DNA from: Streptomyces sp. TLI_105
GTDB lineage: Bacteria; Actinomycetota; Actinomycetes; Streptomycetales; Streptomycetaceae
DNA: 64,000 nt
NCBI RefSeq assembly: GCF_900105415.1
Contig: NZ_FNSM01000001.1
Coordinates: 2,394,501-2,458,500 of the forward strand
Direction of reading: 5' to 3'
This document shows positions 8,577 through 17,155 of this stretch, piece after piece. The notes beneath the pieces were generated by a model. That model was given only the letters and a program-made list of their open reading frames with translations. It did not search any database and had not been told where the DNA came from. A program made the position numbers and the translations under genes. Position 1 is the stretch's first letter. The number at the start of each line of letters is the position of its first letter.

Positions 8577-9056
8577 TCAGAAACCGCCCTCCCCCCTCTC
8601 CCCCCTGGCCAGTCGGCCCGCCGCCTCGTGCATCGCCAGCTCCAGGAGGGAGGCGTCGGTGAGGGTGCCCAGGCCGTCCGGTGCCACCAGCCAGCGCACC
8701 CGCCCGGCGACCCGCCCGGGGTGCGGGGCGACGATCCAGGTGCCGGAGCCCGCGCCGCGCACGCCGGTGCCTAGCCAGCGGGCGGCGGTTCCCGGCGGGA
8801 CGAAGAAGCCCATCCGGGCCTCGCCGAAGTCGGCCAGGACCGGCCCGGGCCGGTCCACGAGCCGGGTCAGCACGTCGAGGGTGGGACAGCCGAGCCCTCC
8901 CGGCAGGATCAGCACGTCCCAGCGCCTGCCGGCGGGCAGCAGCGCGACCCCATGGGGGCTGCGCTCCCACTCCCAGCGGCAGGCGTCGGGATCCGGCGCG
9001 ACCGAGGCCAGCCACTCCACCGCGGCCTTGGTGCCAGAAGCCCCCGTACCAGTCAT
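8577..9056 (-). CDS. Conserved Streptomyces protein of unknown function
   Basis: A 159-residue soluble protein with no signal peptide or membrane segment. Recognisable stretches are RWDVLILPGGLGCPTLDVL, GPVLADFGEARMGFFVPPGT and WIVAPHPG. It faintly recalls short bifunctional primase/polymerase-like proteins of Streptomyces, but I cannot support a function. The ATG at 9056 has GAAGGAG eight bases upstream; an in-frame ATG at 9092 would start inside a perfect palindrome. It is the last gene behind the polyamine operon and is separated from it by the nested inverted repeat. Confidence 0.6.
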   Translation of the reverse strand: MTGTGASGTKAAVEWLASVAPDPDACRWEWERSPHGVALLPAGRRWDVLILPGGLGCPTLDVLTRLVDRPGPVLADFGEARMGFFVPPGTAARWLGTGVRGAGSGTWIVAPHPGRVAGRVRWLVAPDGLGTLTDASLLELAMHEAAGRLARGERGEGGF

Positions 9057-9119
9057 CGCGACGATCTCCTTCCGTGTGGACACGGTGTCCACACGGAGAG
9101 AGCGGGTACGGGGGCTTCT
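9036..9119. repeat. Nested inverted repeat: 15-bp outer arms around a 27-bp palindrome
   Basis: The outer arms AGAAGCCCCCGTACC (9036-9050) and its exact complement (9105-9119) enclose a second perfect inverted repeat. That inner repeat is TCCGTGTGGACAC (9071-9083), one central G, and its complement (9085-9097). The inner palindrome lies just upstream of the SD of the 8577-9056 gene, and the left outer arm lies inside its first codons. It could be an operator, a terminator or leader structure, or a degenerate small mobile element. Confidence 0.75.
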
Positions 9120-9169
9120 CTTACGCGGCTTCGCCTACGAGTCGAAAGTGACCTGCGTCATATCGGGTC

Positions 9170-10588
9170 TCAGCTGTCGAAGCCGAGGCCGAGCCGGTCC
9201 ATGGCCTTCAGCCACAGGTTGCGTCGCCCGCCGTTCTCGTCGGCGCGGGCGAGCGACCACTTGGTGATGCCGATGCCGGCCCAGGCGACCGGCTCGGGCG
9301 GGAACGGCAGCGGCTTGGAGCGGACCATCTCCAGGTCGGTGCGCTCGGTGCGCTCCCCCGCGAGCAGGTCGAGCATCACGTCCCCGCCGAAGCGGGTGGC
9401 GCCGACACCGAGGCCGGTGAAGCCGGCCGCGTACGCCACCTTCCCCTGGTGCGCCGTGCCGAAGAAGGCCGAGAAGCGCGAGCAGGTGTCGATCGCGCCG
9501 CCCCAGGCGTGGCTGAAGCGGAGCCCCTCCAGCTGCGGGAAGCAGCGGAAGAAGTGCTCGGCGAGCTTGAGGTACGTCTCCGGGCGGTGGTCCATCTCGG
9601 CGCTGACCTTGCCGCCGTACGGGTAGACCGCGTCGTAGCCGCCCCACAGGATGCGGTGGTCGGCGGTGATCCGGAAGTAGTGGAACTGGTTCGCGGAGTC
9701 GCCGAGGCCCTGCCGGTTCTTCCAGCCGACCGAGGCGAGCTGCTCGGGGCTGAGCGGCTCGGTCATCAGGGCGTAGTCGTAGACCGGGACGGTGTAGGCC
9801 CTCACGCGCCGGACCAGCGAGGGGAAGACGTTGGTGCCGAGCGCGACCCGGCGGGCGACCACCCTGCCGTACGGGGTGCGGACGCCCATGCCGGCGCCCA
9901 CCCCGACCAGTTGCAGACCGGGGGTGTTCTCGTAGATCCGGACGCCCAGGTCGAGGCAGGCCCGCTTCAGGCCCCAGGCCAGTTTGGCGGGGTGGAGCAT
10001 GGCGACGCCGCGCTTGTCCCACAGGCCGCCGAGGAAGGTCGGCGAGTCGACCTCGGCCCGCACGGCGCCTTGGTCCAGGAACTCCATGCCCTCGGCGAGA
10101 CCGAGCCGGTCGGCCTCCTCGTACCACTCGTGGAGCTCCTCCACCTGGTACGGCTCGGTGGCGACGTCGATCTCGCCGGTGCGCTCGAACTCGCAGTCGA
10201 TCCCGTAGCGGGCGACGGTCGCCTCGATGGCGTCGAGGTTCCGCTCGCCCATCCGCTCCAGCTTCGGCAGCTCGCCCGGCCAGCGGGCGAGCCCGTTGCC
10301 GAAGCCGTGGGTGAGGGAGGCCGCGCAGAAGCCTCCGTTGCGGCCCGAGGCGGCCCAGCCCACCTCGCGGCCCTCGATCAGCACGACATCCCGGGAGGGG
10401 TCGCGTTCCTTGGCCAGGAGCGCGGTCCACAGTCCGCTGTATCCGCCGCCGACCACGAGGAGATCGCACTTCTCGGTGCCGGTGAGGGCGGGCAGGGCTC
10501 CGGGCTTGCCGGGGTCTTCCAGCCAGAAGGGGACGGGCTGGGCGTCGGAGAGAGATTGTGCAGCGAGACGCATGGCGACTGGGGCCAT
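9170..10588 (-). CDS. FAD-dependent oxidoreductase, gamma-glutamylputrescine oxidase-like
   Basis: A 472-residue DAO/GlpO-fold amine oxidase. The dinucleotide-binding motif LLVVGGGYSGLWTA lies at about residue 42, followed by the conserved GWAASGRNGGF segment near residue 80 that packs on FAD. Closest in style to PuuB and related oxidoreductases that oxidise glutamylated polyamines or other secondary amines to aldehydes. I chose the ATG at 10588 with AAGGAG nine bases upstream; a TTG nine bases earlier is possible. It follows potC by 37 nt, so it belongs to the polyamine importer operon and probably acts on the imported amine. Confidence 0.85.
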   Translation of the reverse strand: MAPVAMRLAAQSLSDAQPVPFWLEDPGKPGALPALTGTEKCDLLVVGGGYSGLWTALLAKERDPSRDVVLIEGREVGWAASGRNGGFCAASLTHGFGNGLARWPGELPKLERMGERNLDAIEATVARYGIDCEFERTGEIDVATEPYQVEELHEWYEEADRLGLAEGMEFLDQGAVRAEVDSPTFLGGLWDKRGVAMLHPAKLAWGLKRACLDLGVRIYENTPGLQLVGVGAGMGVRTPYGRVVARRVALGTNVFPSLVRRVRAYTVPVYDYALMTEPLSPEQLASVGWKNRQGLGDSANQFHYFRITADHRILWGGYDAVYPYGGKVSAEMDHRPETYLKLAEHFFRCFPQLEGLRFSHAWGGAIDTCSRFSAFFGTAHQGKVAYAAGFTGLGVGATRFGGDVMLDLLAGERTERTDLEMVRSKPLPFPPEPVAWAGIGITKWSLARADENGGRRNLWLKAMDRLGLGFDS

Positions 10589-10625
10589 GGTTTCCAACTC
10601 CTTCGGTGCCTGAGACGGCTTCCGC

Positions 10626-11420
10626 TCAGGCTGTTGCTGTCTTCTTGCGCCGGTTCGTGATGATCTGCCCGGCCATGACCATCAGTACCGCGAGGACGAA
10701 CATCGCGGTGCCGATGACGTTGATCTGGACGGGGGTTCCGCGCTGTGCCGAGCCCCAGACGAACATGGGGAAGGTGACGGTGGAGCCCGCGTTGAAGTTG
10801 GTGATGATGAAGTCGTCGAACGAGAGCGCGAAGGCGAGCAGCGCGCCGGCCGCGATGCCGGGCGCGGCGATCGGCAGGGTCACCCGCAGGAAGGTCTGCG
10901 TGGGTCCCGCGTAGAGGTCGCGCGCGGCCTCCTCCAGGCGCGGGTCCATGGACATGACCCGGGCCTTGACCGCCGTCACGACGAACGACAGACAGAACAT
11001 GATGTGGGCGATCAGGACCGTCCAGAAGCCCAGCTCGATCCCCATGTTGAGGAAGAGCGTGAGCAGGGAGGCGGCCATGACGACCTCGGGCATCGCCATC
11101 GGCAGGAAGATCAGCGAGTTGATCGCGCCGCGCGCCCGGAAGCGGTAGCGGACCAGCGCGAAGGCGATCATCGTGCCGAGGAGGACCGCTCCGAGCGTCG
11201 CCCAGGCGGCGAGCTGGAGCGAGAGCGAGAGCGACTCGCACATGTCGGCGACGCCGCAGGGGTCCTTCCAGGCGTCGAGCGAGAACTCCTGCCAGGAGTA
11301 GTTGAAGCGCCCCTTCGGCCTGTTGAAGGAGAACGCCATCACGACGAGGTTCGGCAGGATCATGTACGCGAGCGTCAGCAGGCCCGCGATGACGACCAGG
11401 TTCTTGCGGATCCAGCGCAT
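10626..11420 (-). CDS. potC: Polyamine ABC transporter permease (PotC-type)
   Basis: A 264-residue inner membrane permease with six hydrophobic segments. The binding-protein-dependent transport loop (MDPRLEEAARDLYAGP followed by PIAAPGI) contacts PotA. The ATG at 11420 shares a base with the upstream permease stop (TGATG), showing translational coupling. PotC pairs with PotB to form the channel for spermidine/putrescine-type substrates; the exact amine is not readable from sequence. Confidence 0.9.
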   Translation of the reverse strand: MRWIRKNLVVIAGLLTLAYMILPNLVVMAFSFNRPKGRFNYSWQEFSLDAWKDPCGVADMCESLSLSLQLAAWATLGAVLLGTMIAFALVRYRFRARGAINSLIFLPMAMPEVVMAASLLTLFLNMGIELGFWTVLIAHIMFCLSFVVTAVKARVMSMDPRLEEAARDLYAGPTQTFLRVTLPIAAPGIAAGALLAFALSFDDFIITNFNAGSTVTFPMFVWGSAQRGTPVQINVIGTAMFVLAVLMVMAGQIITNRRKKTATA

Positions 11421-12349
11421 CAGACCAGGTCCTCCGTTCCGGCGCGGCGGATGTACACGGTGACCATGCCCAGCACGATCGCCATGAGGATGAAGGAGAG
11501 CGCGGCGGCCGTCGGGTAGTCGAGCACCCGCAGGAACTGCGACTGGATGACGTTTCCGACCATCTTGGTGTCGGTCGAGCCGAGCAGTTCGGCGTTGACG
11601 TAGTCGCCGCTCGCCGGGATGAAGGTGAGCAGGGTGCCGGAGACGACGCCGGGCATCGACAGCGGGAAGGTCACCTTGCGGAAGGTGGTGGCCGGGGAGG
11701 CGTACAGGTCCTGCGCGGCCTCGTGCAGCCGGCCGTCGATCCGCTCCAGGGAGGTGTAGAGGGGCAGGATCATGAAGGGCAGGAAGTTGTACGTGAGACC
11801 GGTGACCACCGCCATCGGGGTGGCGAGGACGCGGTCGCCCTCGGTCCAGCCCAGCCAGCTGGTCACGTCCAGGAAGTGCAGGGCGTTCAGCGCCTCGACC
11901 ACGACGCTGTCGTCGGCCAGGATCGTCTTCCACGCGAGCGTGCGGATGAGGAAGCTGGTGAAGAACGGCGCGATGACGAGGACGAGGAGCAGGTTCCGCC
12001 AGCGGCCGGCCTTGAAGGCGATGAGGTAGGCGAGCGGGTAGCCGAGCAGCAGGCAGAGCAGGGTCGCGGTCCCGGCGTACAGCAGGGAGCGGACGAACTG
12101 CGGCCAGTACTCCTGGAAGGCGTCCCAGTAGGTCTGGAAGTGCCAGGTGACCTCGAAGCCCTTCTCCAGGGAGCCGGTCTGCACCGAGGTCGAGGCCTGG
12201 TAGACCATCGGCAGCGCGAAGAAGACGAGCAGCCAGATGATGCCGGGCAGCAGCAGCCAGTACGGGACGAGCCGCTTGCGGGCGGAGGGCTTGCGCAGAA
12301 CCGGTTCCTCGACCGGTCCGGGAGCCTCCTTCGCGAGGGTGGCGGTCAC
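11420..12349 (-). CDS. potB: Polyamine ABC transporter permease (PotB-type)
   Basis: A 309-residue permease. A ~25-residue cytoplasmic tail precedes the first membrane segment (YWLLLPGIIWLLVFFALPMVY). The EAA loop IDGRLHEAAQDLYASP is present. The GTG start at 12349 overlaps the potA stop by 4 nt (GTGA), and its own stop overlaps potC. This fits the PotA-PotB-PotC importer arrangement seen in polyamine operons. Confidence 0.9.
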   Translation of the reverse strand: MTATLAKEAPGPVEEPVLRKPSARKRLVPYWLLLPGIIWLLVFFALPMVYQASTSVQTGSLEKGFEVTWHFQTYWDAFQEYWPQFVRSLLYAGTATLLCLLLGYPLAYLIAFKAGRWRNLLLVLVIAPFFTSFLIRTLAWKTILADDSVVVEALNALHFLDVTSWLGWTEGDRVLATPMAVVTGLTYNFLPFMILPLYTSLERIDGRLHEAAQDLYASPATTFRKVTFPLSMPGVVSGTLLTFIPASGDYVNAELLGSTDTKMVGNVIQSQFLRVLDYPTAAALSFILMAIVLGMVTVYIRRAGTEDLV

Positions 12350-13515
12350 GAGGCGTCCTCCACCGTCTCCACGCCCGCGTCGATGTCCTGCGTCGCGTCG
12401 AGGCCGAAGGTGTGGGCCGGGTTCCAGTGCAGGACGACCTCCGCCCCCGGGACGAGCCGCGTGTCGCGCTCGATGTTCTGCTCGTACACCTGGAGCTCCG
12501 CGCCCGCCGGTGAGTTCACCACGTACTGGGTGGAGACGCCGATGAAGGAGGAGTCGACGATCCGGCCGGTCACCCGGTTGCGGCCCTCGGCGATCTTCCC
12601 CGCGTCGTCGGCGTGCGCGAGCGAGATCTTCTCGGGGCGGACGCCCACGAGCACCTTGCCGCCCTGGCGGACGGCCGAGGTACAGCGGTCGCCGGGGACA
12701 CGGAGCTTGCCGCCGCCGGCCGTCACGATCACGTCGGCGCCGGTCTCGGCGACCTCGGCCTCGATCAGGTTCGAGGTGCCGAGGAAGTTGGCGACGAAGG
12801 TGGTCCTCGGGTTCTCGTACAGGTCGGCGGGGTCGCCGAGCTGCTCGACCCGGCCGCCGTTCATCACCGCGACCTGGTCGGCCATCGTCATGGCCTCCTC
12901 CTGGTCGTGGGTGACGTGCACGAAGGTGATGCCGACCTCGGTCTGGATCCGCTTGAGCTCCAGCTGCATCTGGCGGCGCAGCTTGAGGTCGAGGGCGCCG
13001 AGCGGCTCGTCGAGGAGGAGGACCTGGGGGTGGTTGATGAGCGCGCGGGCCACGGCGACGCGCTGCTGCTGGCCGCCGGAGAGCTGGTGCGGCTTGTGCC
13101 GGGCCTTGTCGCCGAGCTGGACGAGCTCCAGCATGTCGTCGACCTGCTTCTTCACGGACTTGATGCCGCGTCGGCGCAGGCCGAAGGCGATGTTCTCGGA
13201 GATGTCCATGTGCGGGAAGAGCGCGTAGGACTGGAAGACGGTGTTGACCGGCCGCTTGTACGGCGGGAGGTCGGTGACGTCCTGGTCGCCGAGGAAGACG
13301 GTGCCCGTCGTCGGGTCCTCCAGGCCGGCGATCATGCGCAGGGTGGTGGTCTTGCCGCAGCCGGAGGCGCCGAGCAGGGCGAAGAAGGAGCCCTGCGGGA
13401 CGGTCAGGTCGAGCGGGTGGACGGCGGTGAACGAGCCGTACGACTTGCTGATCCCGGTGAGACGGACGTCGCCGCCGCCAGTGTTCTTTCCGGTGTGAAC
13501 AGTCTTGTCAGTCAT
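12346..13515 (-). CDS. potA: Polyamine ABC transporter ATP-binding protein
   Basis: A 389-residue ATPase energising PotBC. It has Walker A GASGCGKTT (49-57), the Q-loop in NTVFQSYALFPH, signature LSGGQQQR (145-152), Walker B LLLDEP (166-171) and a switch His in VTHDQEEA. A C-terminal TOBE/OB domain (~residues 280-385) is typical of PotA-like subfamilies with regulatory tails. It lies 43 nt after potD and overlaps potB by 4 nt. Confidence 0.95.
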   Translation of the reverse strand: MTDKTVHTGKNTGGGDVRLTGISKSYGSFTAVHPLDLTVPQGSFFALLGASGCGKTTTLRMIAGLEDPTTGTVFLGDQDVTDLPPYKRPVNTVFQSYALFPHMDISENIAFGLRRRGIKSVKKQVDDMLELVQLGDKARHKPHQLSGGQQQRVAVARALINHPQVLLLDEPLGALDLKLRRQMQLELKRIQTEVGITFVHVTHDQEEAMTMADQVAVMNGGRVEQLGDPADLYENPRTTFVANFLGTSNLIEAEVAETGADVIVTAGGGKLRVPGDRCTSAVRQGGKVLVGVRPEKISLAHADDAGKIAEGRNRVTGRIVDSSFIGVSTQYVVNSPAGAELQVYEQNIERDTRLVPGAEVVLHWNPAHTFGLDATQDIDAGVETVEDAS

Positions 13516-13558
13516 GGGTTGCTGTCCCAGGGAGTGAGAGAGGTGGACGAGGCCGGAC

Positions 13559-14806
13559 TCAGGCGCCGATGAGCTTGGCGAACTTCTCCTCGTACGCCGT
13601 CTCCTCCGCGCTGCTGAGCGAGCGGAAGGCGTGGGACTTCTTGGCCATGGCCTTGTCCGGGAGGATCAGCGTGTTGTTCGCGAGCTCGGGGTCGATCTTG
13701 GCGAGCTCGTCCTTCACCCCGTCGACGGGGCAGACGTAGTTGATGTACGCGGCGAGCTGGGCGGCGACGGGAAGCTCGTAGTAGTAGTCGATGAGTTTCT
13801 CGGCGTTCGTCTTGTGCCGGGCCTGCGCGGGGACGAGCAGGTTGTCGCTGGACGTGATGTAGCCGGCGGACGGGATGGAGTACTTGATGTCCGGGTTGTC
13901 CGCCTGGAGCTGGATGATGTCTCCGGCCCAGGCGAGGCAGGCCGCGATGTCGCCCTTGTCCAGGTCGGAGGTGTAGTCGTTGCCGGTGAAGCGGCGGATC
14001 TGCTTCTTGTCGACGCCCTTCTGGAGGCGCCCGATCGCCGCGTCGTAGTCGGCGTCCGTGAAGTTCCCCGGGTCCTTGCCCATGTCGAGCAGGGTCATGC
14101 CGACGGAGTCGCGCATCTCGGTGAGGAAGCCGACCCGGCCCTTGAGCGAGGGGTCGTCGAGGAGCTGGGTGACCGAGTCGACCTTCTTGCCGCCGGTCGC
14201 CTTGGAGTTGTACGCGATGACGGTCGAGATGCCCGTCCACGGGTACGAGTAGGACCGGCCCGGGTCCCAGTCGGGGCGGCGGAACTGGGCGGAGAGGTTC
14301 GCGTAGGCGTTGGGCAGGTTGGCCGGGTCGAGCTTCTGGGCCCAGCCGAGCCGGATGATGCGGGCGGCGAGCCAGTCGGTGACGCAGATCAGGTCGCGGC
14401 CGGTGTCCTGGCCGGCCGCGAGCTGCGGCTTGATCTTGCCGAAGAACTCGACGTTGTCATTGATGTCCTCGGTGTACTTGACCTTGATCCCGGTGCGCTT
14501 GGCGAACGCCTCCAGGGTCGGGCGGGACTTCTCGTCCTCGCTGACGTCCATGTACTCGGTCCAGTTGGAGAAGGCGACGGTCTTCTCCTTGGCCGACGCG
14601 TCGATGGACGCGGGGCCGTTGCCCTCCCGCTTGGCCGGCGGGATGCCACAGGCGCTCAGGCCGGCGAGACCGCCGACCGTGAGCGCGCCGACGCCACCCG
14701 CGCGCAGCATCGAACGGCGGCTGAGGGCGCCCCGGCCGCTCGTCATGCTGCGCCGTATCGCCGCCAGCTGCGCGGCGGACAGGCTGTCGGGCTCGTACTG
14801 CTCCAT
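13559..14806 (-). CDS. potD: Polyamine-binding lipoprotein (PotD-type), Tat-exported
   Basis: A 415-residue extracellular solute-binding protein. The N-terminus has a twin-arginine motif SRRSMLRAGG (RR at 30-31) and a lipobox GLSAC (Cys53), so it should be Tat-exported and lipid-anchored. The mature part has PotD-family stretches such as FSNWTEYMD, TEDINDN, LQADNPDI and FTGNDYTSDLDKG. It feeds PotABC, encoded directly downstream, and follows the aldehyde dehydrogenase by 49 nt. A paralogue is encoded at 24131-25294. Confidence 0.92.
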   Translation of the reverse strand: MEQYEPDSLSAAQLAAIRRSMTSGRGALSRRSMLRAGGVGALTVGGLAGLSACGIPPAKREGNGPASIDASAKEKTVAFSNWTEYMDVSEDEKSRPTLEAFAKRTGIKVKYTEDINDNVEFFGKIKPQLAAGQDTGRDLICVTDWLAARIIRLGWAQKLDPANLPNAYANLSAQFRRPDWDPGRSYSYPWTGISTVIAYNSKATGGKKVDSVTQLLDDPSLKGRVGFLTEMRDSVGMTLLDMGKDPGNFTDADYDAAIGRLQKGVDKKQIRRFTGNDYTSDLDKGDIAACLAWAGDIIQLQADNPDIKYSIPSAGYITSSDNLLVPAQARHKTNAEKLIDYYYELPVAAQLAAYINYVCPVDGVKDELAKIDPELANNTLILPDKAMAKKSHAFRSLSSAEETAYEEKFAKLIGA

Positions 14807-14855
14807 GCGCTGTGCCCTTTCGGGATGGGTGGGCCGCTGGTCGGGCGGCGGATTG

Positions 14856-16370
14856 CTATCGGTCCCCGAAGATCGTGCGGTGCCAGTCCTTGGCCGCCAC
14901 CGCGGTGTTGTCGAACATCACGTGCTTGACCTGCGTGTACTCCTCGAAGGAGTACGCCGACATGTCCTTTCCGTAGCCGGAGGCCTTGGTGCCGCCGTGG
15001 GGCATCTCGCTGATGATCGGGATGTGGTCGTTGACCCACACACATCCCGCCTTGATCTCCCGCGTGGCACGGTTGGCCCGGTAGACGTCACGGCTCCACG
15101 CGGAGGCGGCGAGGCCGTAGGGGGTGTCGTTGGCGAGCCGGATGCCCTCGTCGTCGCCGTCGAAGGGCAGGGCCACCAGGACCGGACCGAAGATCTCCGA
15201 CTGCACGACCTCGCTGTCCTGCGCGGCGCCGGTGATCAGGGTGGGACGGTAGTATGCGCCGTTCTTGAGCTCTCCACCAGGGGCTTCGCCTCCGGTGACG
15301 ACCGTGGCGTAGCCGCGGGCGCGCTCGACGAAGCCGGCGACGCTGTCGCGGTGGCGGTGGCTGACGAGCGGGCCGAGGTCGGTGCCCGGCGCGAAGGGGT
15401 CGCCGACGACGACGGTCTCCATGAGCTCGGCGACCCGGGCGACGAAGGCGTCGAAGAGCGGGCGCTGGACGTACGCGCGCGTGGCGGCGGTGCAGTCCTG
15501 GCCGCTGTTGATGAGGGAGGCGGCGACGGCGCCGTGGGCGGCGGCCTCCAGGTCGGCGTCGTCGAAGACGAGGAACGGGGCCTTGCCGCCGAGTTCGAGG
15601 TGGAGCCGCTTCACGGTGGCGGTGGCGACCTCGGCGACCCGCTTGCCGACCGGGGTGGAGCCGGTGAAGGAGGTCATGACGACGTCGGGGTGGCCGACGA
15701 GGTGCTCGCCGACGACCCGCCCGGAGCCGCTGACGATGTTGATCACGCCGTCGGGGATGCCGGCCTCCTTCGCCGCCTGCGCGAACATCAGCGAGGTCAG
15801 CGGGGTGAGCTCGGCGGGCTTCAGGACGATCGTGTTGCCGGCGGCGATCGCCGGGAGGACCTTCCAGGCGGCCATCTGGAGCGGGTAGTTCCAGGGGGCG
15901 ATGGAGCCGACGACGCCGATCGGCTCGCGCCGGATGTACGAGGTGTGGTCGCCGGTGTACTCGGCGGCCGACTGGCCCTGGAGGTGGCGGGCGGCCCCCG
16001 CGAAGAAGGCGGTGTTGTCGATCGTGCCCGGCACGTCGAACTCGGTGGTGAGCTTGAGCGGCTTGCCGCACTGGAGGGACTCGACCCGGGCGATGTCCTC
16101 CGCCCACTCGGCGAGGACGCCGGCGAGGCGGTGCAGCGCGTCGGAGCGCTCGCCCGGGGTGGCTCCCGCCCAGCCCGGGAAGGCGGCCTTGGCGGCGGCG
16201 ACGGCCTCGTCCACGTCGGCGGTGGAGGCGAGGGCGTACGTGTAGACGCTCTCGCCCGTCGCCGGGTCGATCACGCTGTGTTCCTGACCTGAGGTTCCGG
16301 CGCGGAGCCTTCCGCCGATGTACTGCGCGCCGTCCGCGAAGCGGTCCGTCACCTGGAAGCGGTTGGTCAT
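14856..16370 (-). CDS. Aldehyde dehydrogenase, probable 4-aminobutanal dehydrogenase
   Basis: A 504-residue NAD(P)-dependent ALDH. The general base Glu259 lies in HLELGGKAP and the nucleophile Cys293 in NSGQDC. The family motif APWNYPLQMAAWK and the C-terminal signature MPHGGTKASGYGKD are typical of gamma-aminobutyraldehyde/betaine aldehyde dehydrogenases. The ATG at 16370 is preceded by GGAGAGCG. As the first gene of the potD-potA-potB-potC-oxidoreductase operon, it most likely oxidises the amino-aldehyde from polyamine breakdown to GABA. The exact aldehyde is inferred from context. Confidence 0.88.
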   Translation of the reverse strand: MTNRFQVTDRFADGAQYIGGRLRAGTSGQEHSVIDPATGESVYTYALASTADVDEAVAAAKAAFPGWAGATPGERSDALHRLAGVLAEWAEDIARVESLQCGKPLKLTTEFDVPGTIDNTAFFAGAARHLQGQSAAEYTGDHTSYIRREPIGVVGSIAPWNYPLQMAAWKVLPAIAAGNTIVLKPAELTPLTSLMFAQAAKEAGIPDGVINIVSGSGRVVGEHLVGHPDVVMTSFTGSTPVGKRVAEVATATVKRLHLELGGKAPFLVFDDADLEAAAHGAVAASLINSGQDCTAATRAYVQRPLFDAFVARVAELMETVVVGDPFAPGTDLGPLVSHRHRDSVAGFVERARGYATVVTGGEAPGGELKNGAYYRPTLITGAAQDSEVVQSEIFGPVLVALPFDGDDEGIRLANDTPYGLAASAWSRDVYRANRATREIKAGCVWVNDHIPIISEMPHGGTKASGYGKDMSAYSFEEYTQVKHVMFDNTAVAAKDWHRTIFGDR

Positions 16371-16437
16371 GACGCTCTCCGTTGTCCCAGCTCGAATTGA
16401 GTGCCGATCCTGACAGAGGGACGACCACCCAACAAGT

Positions 16438-16473
16438 GATTCCGTTGTTGCCTTTTGGTTACGCGACGGAATC
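16438..16473. repeat. 8-bp inverted repeat between divergent genes
   Basis: GATTCCGT (16438-16445) and its complement ACGGAATC (16466-16473) are 20 nt apart in the 175-nt promoter region between the polyamine operon (minus) and the NADAR gene (plus). It is a weak operator candidate and short enough to arise by chance. Confidence 0.3.
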
Positions 16474-16545
16474 GGTCGACCATGTGTCGAGAGGGCCGGA
16501 AAATCTCCGTACGGAGTGTCCGTGGCGGATGCCAGACTCGCATGT

Positions 16546-17094
16546 ATGACCAAGATCGAAGAGCTGACGCAGCAGGTCACGAGGGGTGACCGAGTGAAGT
16601 GGCTGCACTTCTGGGGACACCGTCCGCACCCCGACGGGCGCCTGTCGGCGAGCTGCCTGAGCCAGTGGTGGCCGGCCCCGTTCGTGGTCGACGGCGTGGC
16701 CTACGCGACCGCCGAGCACTGGATGATGGCCGCCAAGGCCCGCCTCTTCCAGGACGCGGACGCCGAGCGGGCCGCGCTGACCGCCCGTACCCCGGCGGAG
16801 GCCAAGAAGGCGGGCCGGCTGGTGCGCGGCTTCGACGACGCCGTCTGGGAGCGGGAGCGCTTCGGGATCGTCGTGGAGGGCAGCGTCCACAAGTTCTCCT
16901 CGGACGAGGCCCTGCGCGCGTACCTGGTCGGCACCGGCGAGCGCGTCCTGGTGGAGGCCAGCCCGCCGGACCGCGTCTGGGGCATCGGGCTCGCCGCCGA
17001 CGACCCCCGCGCCCACGACCCGGCCCGCTGGCGCGGCCTCAACCTGCTGGGCTTCGCCCTGATGGAGGCGCGGGAGCGGCTGCGCGCCGCCTGA
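16546..17094 (+). CDS. NADAR-family protein
   Basis: A 182-residue NADAR domain protein. Diagnostic stretches are FWGHRP near the N-terminus, SQWWPAPFVVDGVAYATAEHWMMAAKA, and VWGIGLAADDPRAHDPARWRGLNLLGFALMEAR. Members are N-glycosidases linked to ADP-ribose and to removal of damaged riboflavin precursors. I chose the ATG at 16546; an upstream in-frame GTG (16516) adds ten residues that do not look like the family. It is followed by a bidirectional terminator. It has no obvious role in the polyamine genes. Confidence 0.88.
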   Translation: MTKIEELTQQVTRGDRVKWLHFWGHRPHPDGRLSASCLSQWWPAPFVVDGVAYATAEHWMMAAKARLFQDADAERAALTARTPAEAKKAGRLVRGFDDAVWERERFGIVVEGSVHKFSSDEALRAYLVGTGERVLVEASPPDRVWGIGLAADDPRAHDPARWRGLNLLGFALMEARERLRAA

Positions 17095-17104
17095 CCACGC
17101 GCAA

Positions 17105-17137
17105 GGGCCCCGCGCCTCCTCGGGAGGTGCGGGGCCC
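17105..17137. terminator. Bidirectional terminator between convergent genes
   Basis: A 15-bp stem (GGGCCCCGCGCCTCC with one G-U pair) and a TCG loop lie 11 nt past the NADAR stop and 18 nt past the DUF4190 stop on the other strand. Confidence 0.88.
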
Positions 17138-17155
17138 ACACGCGCGTACGGGGCG

